Part shown: positions 1-5,014 of the stretch, piece by piece
Numbering within the stretch: position 1 is the first letter of the stretch
Layout of the letters: every line of letters starts with the position of its first letter
NCBI GenBank assembly: GCA_002788475.1
Contig: PFRK01000034.1
Location: 1-5,182, forward strand
Length of the DNA stretch: 5,182 nt
Source of the DNA: Candidatus Nomurabacteria bacterium CG_4_9_14_0_2_um_filter_32_10
GTDB taxonomy: Bacteria > Patescibacteriota > Minisyncoccia > Phycocordibacterales > UBA9973
Reading direction: 5' to 3'
The notes under the pieces: model-generated
Told to the model about the DNA's origin: nothing
Seen by the model: the letters and a program-made list of their open reading frames with translations, nothing else
Database searches by the model: none
Made by a program: the position numbers and the translations under genes

Positions 1-83
1 TTATCTGACTTTGATCTAGCTTCAATAAGATCTTTAGCAAAGTTTTGAAATAATTCTCTATTTTTGTTTGGGTTGTTTTCCAT
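1..83 (-). CDS. Start of an unidentified gene in the type I RM operon (partial)
   Basis: This is the 5' end of a minus-strand gene that leaves the window on the left; only 27 codons are present. It begins MENNPNKNRELFQNFAKDL, polar and probably helical. The ATG lies 4 bases after the dinD stop, so it should be co-transcribed with hsdS, hsdM and dinD and perhaps translationally coupled. Only a weak purine-rich stretch (AAAAAGAAA, inside the dinD 3' end) could act as a ribosome site. Its place suggests another restriction-modification component such as hsdR or an accessory protein, but the visible residues do not identify a family. Confidence 0.6.
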   Translation of the reverse strand, partial: MENNPNKNRELFQNFAKDLIEARSKSD

Positions 84-87
84 AGAT

Positions 88-900
88 TTATTTCTTTTTA
101 TCTTTTAATAATTTTTTATTTACTGTCTTCAATCTTTTCTTCGGTTCTCTAATACTTTCCTCGGTCGGTAAATTTTCAGGCATTGTACCACCTAATTCAA
201 TAATGGTTTTTCGGACTTTTGCCCCAACTTCTTGATGTGCGGTACTTGCTAATCCCTGTCCATGAATATTTTCACGACTAAGTTTTGCTTTAGTTTGAGT
301 GGCTCGAAATAAATTTGCAGCTAATTCTTCACTTCCCATATGGTCTAAAATACTTTGTTTTTCATTTAGTTTTTTACGAATATGGATATCTTTTTGACGA
401 AGTCCGCCATAAAGCCCCATATAACCAGCGTCTTGAAAATTAGCATAATTAAAAACTCCTGCAGATTTTGCCGCACTCATAAGTTTTTTATTATGTTCTG
501 TCATTTCCTCACGAAGCATAACTCGTTTACTATCGTCTTCAAGTTGGTCTTGATTCTCTTGTCGGCGAGTTTGGATAGCAAAATATGATTTTGCCTTTCC
601 TACGATTACTTTTGATGAATCAGCACTTTGCACAGCTAGATAACAGGCATATCTAGACATATTTGTATCAGAAATTTGGCGTTCAGCACCAGACCCAATA
701 GAAACCATATCGTGTACATCCTCGAAATGGTCATCTGAGGGAAAACCACTGTTTTCACAGGCCATTTTTGCCTTTTCTATCACTGGAATAAAAAATCTGT
801 ATTCTGAATATTCTAAAACTTTCCCAAGTTCTCGAGCACTCCAGTATTCTTTACCATATTTATTTATTTTTTTTAATTCTTCAAAAATTGATGTTTTCAT
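88..900 (-). CDS. dinD: DinD-family protein (DNA damage-inducible protein D)
   Basis: 270 aa, close to the length I recall for E. coli DinD. The N-terminal part (about residues 1-115) has the family pattern: an EYWSARELGKVLEY segment (18-31) typical of BRO-N/DinD-like domains, then a conserved stretch ending in KAKSYFAIQTRRQE (102-115). The C-terminal part is helical, includes an NYANFQDAGYMGLYGG segment (151-166) and ends in a Lys-rich tail. Known for the family: E. coli DinD is LexA-regulated and disassembles RecA filaments; homologues often sit inside type I restriction-modification loci. Here it starts 3 bases after the hsdM stop. A GGAG 11 bases before its ATG, within the end of hsdM, is a plausible ribosome site. 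I see no LexA-like operator next to it, so it probably follows the hsdS promoter. Family assignment is fairly sure; its role here is inferred. Confidence 0.88.
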   Translation of the reverse strand: MKTSIFEELKKINKYGKEYWSARELGKVLEYSEYRFFIPVIEKAKMACENSGFPSDDHFEDVHDMVSIGSGAERQISDTNMSRYACYLAVQSADSSKVIVGKAKSYFAIQTRRQENQDQLEDDSKRVMLREEMTEHNKKLMSAAKSAGVFNYANFQDAGYMGLYGGLRQKDIHIRKKLNEKQSILDHMGSEELAANLFRATQTKAKLSRENIHGQGLASTAHQEVGAKVRKTIIELGGTMPENLPTEESIREPKKRLKTVNKKLLKDKKK

Positions 901-903
901 ATT

Positions 904-2415
904 TTATTTAACTCCTAATTCTTTTAAATATTCGGCCATTTGCTTTTCAAGTTTTTGAAGTTGTGGTTCTAACTCAGCAAGTTCTTTCAAGTTTGCTTTT
1001 ATATCAACAGGTTCTTCTTCTACAAAAGTATCTACATAGCGAGTGATGTTTAGATTGAAATCATTATCTTCTAATTCTTTGAATTCTACACTGCGAGCAA
1101 ATTTTTCTATATCTTTGCGTTTCTTGTAGGTATCATAAATTTTCTCAATATTCTTTTCCTCAAGAACGTTTTGTGCTTTTACTGGTTTAAATTCTTTTGA
1201 CGCTTCAATAAAAAAAATATCTTTTTTCTTTTCATTTGCTCCACCTTTTTCTCTTGATCTATCTATCACGAGAACAGCAACAGGAATTCCTGTTGTCTGG
1301 AATAATCCAGCTGGAAGCCCAATCACTGCATCAATAATATTTTCTTCAATTAATTGCTCACGAATTTTTCCTTCTGCTCCACTGCGGAAAAGCACACCGT
1401 GTGGAACTATCACAGCTATGCGACCCGTCTTTGGTTTGGCGGTTTCTACCATATGAGTAATGAATGCAAAATCACCTTTATCTTTTGGAGGAACTCCACG
1501 CCAAAATCTTTTATATTTATCAGCCTCAGTATGTTCTGCTCCCCATTTCTTAAGAGAAAAGGGGGGGTTCGCCACGATATTATCAAATTTCATTAAATGG
1601 TCGTTTTCTACAAGAAGAGGATTATTGAGAGTATCTCCCCATTCAAGACGAGCAGAATCTTTCCCATGAAGAAACATATTCATCCGAGCAAGCTGATATG
1701 TAGAGCCTGTTGATTCTTGTCCATAAAGTGCGTAATTTGTTGAACCTTGTTTTTCTACCTCTTCACCAGCGAGCAAAAGTAGCCCGCCTGAACCGCAACA
1801 AGGGTCACATATACGAGCACCCGGCTTTGGCTCAGCAAGCTTTGCAACAAGATGAGCAACATTTCTTACTGTGAAAAATTCCCCCGCTTTTTTCCCTGCA
1901 TCAGCACCAAAGCGTTCAATCATGTACATATAAGAATTTCCAATAATATCATCGCCAGTATCTGATAAATCCATACCTGCGAAATCGTGAATTAAATGAC
2001 GAAGCATTTTGTTTCTTTCGTTAAGTTTTCCAAGAGTTGATTCAGAATTGAAATCTACACTAAAGACACCCTCAAGCTTTTCTTTGTTTGCATCTTCTAT
2101 TCGCTCAAGGGCTTTATTTATTTCTTCACCAACATTGTCTTGCTCTAAAACAGAATAGATGTAATCAAAGGAAGATTTTTTCGGAAGAAAAAATCGGTCA
2201 AGTTTCATTTTCTCCTCAATGCGCTTTTCATCACCCCCAAAACGCTTTTTGTATTCTTCGTGTCTTTTCTTTGACAGATCGCTCAAGTATTTAAAAAAGA
2301 GCATAGAAAGAACATAATCTTTGTAGATTCCCGCATCAACTTGAGTGCGAGAGGAGTCCGCCGCTTGCCAGAGAATTCTATTGAGGTCTTCTTGTGTGTA
2401 TTTTTTTTGTGTCAT
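904..2415 (-). CDS. hsdM: Type I restriction-modification methyltransferase subunit HsdM
   Basis: 503 aa, a normal length for HsdM. It should transfer a methyl group from S-adenosylmethionine to N6 of adenine, in complex with the HsdS subunit that chooses the site. Domains in order: an HsdM N-terminal helical domain (about 8-140); the pre-catalytic GEFFTVRNVAHLV segment (178-190, the motif X region); the SAM-binding motif I DPCCGSGG (204-211); the catalytic motif IV NPPF (283-286); the later LPAGLFQTTGIPVAVLVI region (367-384); and a coiled-coil-like C-terminus (about 470-500) expected to contact HsdS. All key residues are present, so it should be active. It starts one base after the hsdS stop with no clear Shine-Dalgarno, suggesting coupled translation. 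Two homopolymers stand out: eight A after the start (CAA AAA AAA) and seven C encoding the two catalytic prolines. Confidence 0.97.
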   Translation of the reverse strand: MTQKKYTQEDLNRILWQAADSSRTQVDAGIYKDYVLSMLFFKYLSDLSKKRHEEYKKRFGGDEKRIEEKMKLDRFFLPKKSSFDYIYSVLEQDNVGEEINKALERIEDANKEKLEGVFSVDFNSESTLGKLNERNKMLRHLIHDFAGMDLSDTGDDIIGNSYMYMIERFGADAGKKAGEFFTVRNVAHLVAKLAEPKPGARICDPCCGSGGLLLLAGEEVEKQGSTNYALYGQESTGSTYQLARMNMFLHGKDSARLEWGDTLNNPLLVENDHLMKFDNIVANPPFSLKKWGAEHTEADKYKRFWRGVPPKDKGDFAFITHMVETAKPKTGRIAVIVPHGVLFRSGAEGKIREQLIEENIIDAVIGLPAGLFQTTGIPVAVLVIDRSREKGGANEKKKDIFFIEASKEFKPVKAQNVLEEKNIEKIYDTYKKRKDIEKFARSVEFKELEDNDFNLNITRYVDTFVEEEPVDIKANLKELAELEPQLQKLEKQMAEYLKELGVK

Positions 2416-2416
2416 G

Positions 2417-3004
2417 TTATTTTTTAATTAAGTTTGTAATAGTTGCGTTTATAATTTCTTGTTTGAGTTCTTTTTTCCTATCATATATTTTCTCTTGCTG
2501 TTTGATATTTTGGTTTAGTTTGATTAAAGAGTGTTGTGTTTCTAGTGGGGGTATTGGTATTTTTATTTCTTCTTCAAACTTTTTCCGTGATATTGCTCGT
2601 ATGTATGAGCCTGCTACTGTTTCTAAAATTTTATTCTGCCCCTCTGTTGAATTAAAATAGAGCGATATATATTCTGGTAGTACTTCTTTTTTCTTTATTC
2701 TCAAAATTAAAAGTGATGATGAAGCTATAATATTAGAAACATCTAAATTGAAAATGGCAGAACGAAATGAGCCAACACCCATACCACGAGAAACGATAAG
2801 AACATCATCTTTCTGAAGAAAGGAAGCTGTGCGAGTGCCCTTAAACGAAATAGGGGTTAACTTTTCTGCTTCTGTGATATTTTCCCCTTGGGTTATATCT
2901 TTTGCCTGTAATACAAGAATATCCCTAGTTTTAACAGTTTCTATGGCTCCTCTAAAGGTATAGCCATTTATTACCTCTGCAAAATTTGATATTTTCATAT
3001 ACAT
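2417..3004 (-). CDS. hsdS: Half-length type I specificity subunit HsdS (one target-recognition domain)
   Basis: About 195 aa from the start chosen here, roughly half of a usual HsdS (about 400 aa). It has one target-recognition domain, opening with the typical KISNFAEVINGYTFRG pattern and ending with SYIRAISRKKFEEEIKIPIPPLETQ, then one helical spacer (about the last 40 residues). The second domain and spacer are absent, and the frame ends cleanly before hsdM, so this looks like a natural half subunit rather than a decayed gene. Known for the family: single-domain HsdS proteins can pair to make a two-domain reader of a symmetric split site. Start choice: the longest frame begins at 3022, but that ATG lies upstream of the -10 box (3016-3011). 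ATG 3004 sits where transcription should begin; ATG 2998 (MKISNF) is the other option. It is the first gene of the operon. Confidence 0.88.
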   Translation of the reverse strand: MYMKISNFAEVINGYTFRGAIETVKTRDILVLQAKDITQGENITEAEKLTPISFKGTRTASFLQKDDVLIVSRGMGVGSFRSAIFNLDVSNIIASSSLLILRIKKKEVLPEYISLYFNSTEGQNKILETVAGSYIRAISRKKFEEEIKIPIPPLETQHSLIKLNQNIKQQEKIYDRKKELKQEIINATITNLIKK

Positions 3005-3039
3005 ACAGCAACTATACTGCATTTAAACTAAAAAAGCAA
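3004..3039 (-). promoter_or_regulatory. Promoter of the hsdS-hsdM-dinD operon
   Basis: Reading the minus strand, a -35 TTGCTT (3039-3034) and a -10 TATAGT (3016-3011) are separated by exactly 17 bases. Transcription would be expected to start about 7 bases after the -10, at A3004, which is also the A of an in-frame ATG of hsdS. The message would then be leaderless or nearly so. This is the only good promoter seen for the operon. Confidence 0.6.
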
Positions 3040-3066
3040 GTCCCTAGCCTGTGGATAACTTTTTGC
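3030..3066 (-). terminator. Possible weak terminator after radC
   Basis: On the minus strand, GCAA-(AAA)-GT (3066-3058) can pair with ACTTGC (3041-3036), six pairs with a bulge, followed by six T (3035-3030). The stem is weak, its loop contains the DnaA box, and the T-run overlaps the hsdS -35. It may only partly stop transcription from radC into hsdS. Confidence 0.3.
3050..3058 (-). promoter_or_regulatory. Consensus DnaA box
   Basis: The minus strand reads TTATCCACA, a perfect match to the DnaA-box consensus. It lies 10 bases upstream of the -35 of the hsdS promoter and downstream of the radC stop. Binding there could adjust transcription of the operon to replication, but a single box can also arise by chance. 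No second box with at most one mismatch was noticed nearby. Confidence 0.45.
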
Positions 3067-3081
3067 TCTATATATAGGGTT

Positions 3082-3741
3082 TTAGAGGAGGTGTTCCTTT
3101 TGAAAACTTAGATAGCTCGATTTACTTAAAATAACATGGTCGGTAATTTCAATTCCTAAAATTTTTCCTGCTTCAATGAGCCGTTCGGTGATTTTCTTAT
3201 CTTCGGTAGACGGATTTAGATCTTGAGACGGATGATTATGAGCAATTATTATGCTTGCTGAATGGAGAGCAATTGCTGGTTCAAAAACTTCTCTTGGATG
3301 AACAAGACTTGAGTTAAGTGTACCGATTGAAATGATTTGTCTTTCAATTAATCTATTTTGTGTATCTAAATAAAATGCGAGAAAATGTTCTTTCTTTGAT
3401 TCACATATGTCAGAGCATAATTTCCAAACATCTTTAGCTGATAGAATTTCTGTTTTATTATCAGAATTTAATCTTTTCCCTAATTCAAACAATGCGAACA
3501 CTTGCGAAGCTTTAGCATTACCAAGTCCTTTTATTTTTAATAAATCTTTTAGTGTTATATTTTTTATTCCAATTTTTTCAACGACTTTTAGAATTTTTTT
3601 AGAAAGTTCAAGAACATTCAACCCTTTTATTCCAGAACCGAGAAGAATTGCGAGAAGTTCGTGGTCTTTTAATTTACCTGAGCCGTATTTCGCAAGTTTT
3701 TCGCGTGGTAAATCAACTTTATCAAAATCCTTAATTTTCAT
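3082..3741 (-). CDS. radC: RadC family protein (JAMM/MPN domain)
   Basis: 219 aa, the usual RadC length. The N-terminal third holds the PREKLAKYGSGKLKDHELLA segment (12-31) and a helix-hairpin-helix LKIKGLGNAKASQ (68-80), expected to touch DNA. The C-terminal half is a JAMM metalloprotease-like domain: E118 and an intact HxHx7Sx2D zinc motif (H168, H170, S178, D181). Position 173 is Gln where most relatives have Gly. RadC was once thought to be a repair protein; its biochemical role is not settled, and it is common near mobile and defence genes. It lies upstream of the RM operon on the same strand, with a 59-base divergent gap to the winged-helix gene. Just before its ATG a four-codon frame (ATG ATT GAG TTA, 3752-3741) ends in an ATGA overlap; with no strong Shine-Dalgarno, this could help initiation, but that is speculative. 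Confidence 0.95.
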   Translation of the reverse strand: MKIKDFDKVDLPREKLAKYGSGKLKDHELLAILLGSGIKGLNVLELSKKILKVVEKIGIKNITLKDLLKIKGLGNAKASQVFALFELGKRLNSDNKTEILSAKDVWKLCSDICESKKEHFLAFYLDTQNRLIERQIISIGTLNSSLVHPREVFEPAIALHSASIIIAHNHPSQDLNPSTEDKKITERLIEAGKILGIEITDHVILSKSSYLSFQKEHLL

Positions 3742-3771
3742 AACTCAATCATCTCACTTTTTTATTTATTT

Positions 3772-3801
3772 TTCAATCAAAATTTTGGTATAATCTATTT
3801 A
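3772..3801 (+). promoter_or_regulatory. Extended -10 promoter, probably leaderless, for the winged-helix gene
   Basis: TGGTATAAT (3786-3794) is a perfect -10 hexamer with the TGn extension. The ATG at 3801 follows after six bases, so it falls on the expected start of transcription. No good -35 is present at the right distance, as is common for extended -10 promoters. The region is shared with the 5' side of the divergent radC. Confidence 0.75.
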
Positions 3802-4448
3802 TGCCTCCCGACAACCAAAACACAATTCAAAATCAAGATTCTGAGAAAAACTCTATTCTACCAAGCCCCCAAGAGCCCATAGGGCCAGTACCCGAAATTA
3901 CCTCTGTTTCCGTTAGTGCCGATATGCACCCTGAAGCCTCAGAATCCCCTAAAAATGCAGATATACCGGTTTCCCTCAATAATGATAACCCCCAAAATGA
4001 GCCTACTTCCACCCCTAGCCCTGAACAAGCAAAACCCGAAGAATTACCCGCCGAAGGCGGAAAAGCTAAAGGAATTTCTGAACCTACGCAAACTTCTGAA
4101 ACCCGAACGGCTCAAATGGCAGGAAATGAGCCGTTGAAGTCTGAGAGTGAGCCGTTAACACAAACCAAGGCGGAGGCAACGCCTCTGCCGGTAATTCCAA
4201 CTTCCCGAAACCGAGTTCTTGAACTTCTTAATAAAGCTAAATCTGCAATTCAGTTTAGAAAAAGAAAAAAGTTGGATCGGATTATGAATTTGTTTTCCAC
4301 TAAATCTAAAATCACAAACGATGAAGTCGAAAAGTTTTTACACGTTTCGGATGCAACTGCTACAAGATATCTCTCACAATTAGAAAAGGAAAATAAAATT
4401 AAGCAAACCGGAAAAACTGGGCATTCGGTTTTTTATTCTAAAATATAA
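3801..4448 (+). CDS. Winged-helix DNA-binding protein with a long disordered N-terminus
   Basis: 215 aa. Residues 1 to about 135 are low-complexity and rich in Pro, Glu, Ser, Thr and Asn, without hydrophobic blocks, so probably disordered. Residues 136-160 are basic (RNRVLELLNKAKSAIQFRKRKK). Residues 156-215 read as a winged helix-turn-helix: ITNDEVEKFLHVSDATATRYLSQLEKENKI (171-200) supplies the helix-turn-helix, and KQTGKTGHSVFYSKI the wing, as in MarR/DeoR-like DNA binders. There is no signal peptide or membrane segment. I infer a regulator or nucleoid-associated protein; its targets are unknown. The start follows directly from the adjacent -10 box. It probably forms an operon with the 55-aa gene one base downstream. 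Oddly, the disordered part contains three GC-rich hairpin sequences and a doubled EPL-x-SE peptide. Confidence 0.85.
   Translation: MPPDNQNTIQNQDSEKNSILPSPQEPIGPVPEITSVSVSADMHPEASESPKNADIPVSLNNDNPQNEPTSTPSPEQAKPEELPAEGGKAKGISEPTQTSETRTAQMAGNEPLKSESEPLTQTKAEATPLPVIPTSRNRVLELLNKAKSAIQFRKRKKLDRIMNLFSTKSKITNDEVEKFLHVSDATATRYLSQLEKENKIKQTGKTGHSVFYSKI
4048..4060 (+). repeat. Small palindrome in coding DNA (5-bp stem)
   Basis: CCGCC-GAA-GGCGG forms a perfect 5-bp stem with a 3-base loop. It is more G+C-rich than its surroundings and lies in the part encoding the disordered region of the winged-helix protein. Confidence 0.5.
4106..4135 (+). repeat. Inverted repeat AACGGCTCA / TGAGCCGTT in coding DNA
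   Basis: AACGGCTCA (4106-4114) is the exact reverse complement of TGAGCCGTT (4127-4135), giving a 9-bp stem with a 12-base loop. A further direct copy of TGAGCCGTT is at 4148-4156. The same pair of 9-mers forms a hairpin in the downstream structured region (4914-4922 and 4936-4944). Confidence 0.7.
4169..4189 (+). repeat. Small palindrome in coding DNA (9-bp stem)
   Basis: GGCGGAGGC (4169-4177) pairs with GCCTCTGCC (4181-4189) around an AAC loop, with one G-T position. It is the third GC-rich hairpin within about 145 bases of the same disordered coding stretch. Confidence 0.55.
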
Positions 4449-4449
4449 A

Positions 4450-4617
4450 ATGGACGAGGAATTTAAAAAAGAAGATTCAGAAGAAGTTGACGAAGAAATT
4501 TTGGAACTTATGGAAAATCATGGATTAGATCAAGATGAAGCTGAACATGTAAAAGAAATTATGGACACAGAAGGATTGGACGAAGAAGAAGCGGTTGAGC
4601 TGAAAGATGATCTATAA
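4450..4617 (+). CDS. Small acidic protein with two tandem helical repeats
   Basis: 55 aa, strongly acidic (many Glu and Asp, few basic residues), with no signal or membrane segment. After an acidic, charged N-terminus (about 1-16) the sequence holds two similar units: ELMENHGLDQDEAEHVKEI and EIMDTEGLDEEEAVELKDD. Both follow the pattern helix - GLD - x - (D/E)EA - helix, which hints at an internal duplication, perhaps of a UBA-like or other small helical hairpin. The ATG is one base after the winged-helix stop and no Shine-Dalgarno is visible, so it is probably translated by coupling. A terminator follows at once, so it ends the operon. It may bind or modulate its basic upstream partner; that is inference from charge and position only. 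I do not recognise a named family. Confidence 0.8.
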   Translation: MDEEFKKEDSEEVDEEILELMENHGLDQDEAEHVKEIMDTEGLDEEEAVELKDDL

Positions 4618-4618
4618 A

Positions 4619-4659
4619 TAAGGGAGCCCGCCGTCTCCTTTTTTCCTCACGGCGGTTTT
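4619..4659 (+). terminator. Rho-independent terminator after the two-gene operon
   Basis: Two overlapping stems are possible. AAGGGAG (4620-4626) pairs with CTCCTTT (4635-4641) and runs into the T-run ending at 4644. Alternatively CCGCCGT (4628-4634) pairs perfectly with ACGGCGG (4649-4655), followed by TTTTG. The first lies directly after the stop of the 55-aa gene and has the usual layout. The two stems exclude one another. Confidence 0.7.
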
Positions 4660-4690
4660 GTGCGCGAACGGGAGGGTGGGTCAAGCACAT

Positions 4691-5014
4691 GCATTTCCCG
4701 CCTCGGGCATTTCCGCTAGGGTGTCCATGACTAAAGGACGAGTGCCGCCCAGCTGGTGCAATACTAAAATCTAAAGGCGAAAGCCATACACAACAAACAC
4801 GGATATGAATAAAGTAGAGTGGGGATGGCGAGGGCAGACTGCTGGTAATCCAGCAGAGCCCGACCCGGGGAGAGGAAACTTCCTCTCCCCAAGAAGTTGC
4901 GGGCAATCTAGTGAACGGCTCATTTCCCCGGTATTTGAGCCGTTCAACTATTCGCTTGCCCGCTCCTGCAATCTAGGCACTCGTAGCCCTAGCGGAAATG
5001 CCCGAGGCGGATGC
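4691..5014. ncRNA. Candidate large structured RNA or RNA-forming element, family unknown
   Basis: No convincing gene lies here. The ends are two perfect 24-base inverted arms, 4698-4721 and 4987-5010; four more pairs (GCAT 4691-4694 with ATGC 5011-5014) extend them past a 3-base bulge. Nested inside is a 9-bp helix, ACGAGTGCC (4738-4746) with GGCACTCGT (4976-4984). Further in are: a GGC-GAAA-GCC tetraloop hairpin (4776-4785); GGGC + CTGCTGG with CCAGCAG + GCCC (4832-4861, TAAT loop); a 10-bp stem GGGGAGAGGA/TCCTCTCCCC (4867-4890); GCGGGCAA (4899-4906) with TTGCCCGC (4956-4963) enclosing an 11-bp hairpin (4912-4922 with 4936-4946). The loop bases CCCCGG of that hairpin could reach CCGGGG at 4865-4870 as a pseudoknot. 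Ordered, nested helices favour an RNA fold, but the strand is not settled and no promoter is clear. It does not match the tmRNA, RNase P, SRP or 6S features I know. Confidence 0.55.
4903..4976 (+). repeat. Direct repeat GCAATCTAG inside the structured region
   Basis: GCAATCTAG occurs at 4903-4911 and again at 4968-4976, on either side of the 4912-4946 hairpin. Each copy overlaps or abuts a stem strand, so they could exchange partners or be leftovers of a duplication. Confidence 0.5.

Noticed and set aside
2997..3022. hsdS starting at ATG 3022
   Set aside because: This ATG lies upstream of the -10 box of the only good promoter, and the extra residues (MQYSCC) are not part of the specificity-subunit pattern.
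3030..3080. Replication origin
   Set aside because: Only one DnaA box is present, with no cluster and no dnaA or dnaN gene nearby.
4660..5010. Group II intron, suggested by GTGCG at 4660
   Set aside because: No domain V hairpin with the AGC triad and GAAA loop follows, and no intron-encoded protein is visible.
4698..5010. Plain MITE or insertion sequence with 24-bp terminal repeats
   Set aside because: No transposase frame and no clear target-site duplication is visible; only ATGC occurs near both ends and it is not placed symmetrically. It stays possible and is covered by the structured-RNA finding.
4691..5014. RNase P RNA
   Set aside because: The conserved GAGGAAAGTCC-like 5' core and the ACAGAA-type 3' core are missing; GAGGAAAC at 4872 is only part of a local hairpin.
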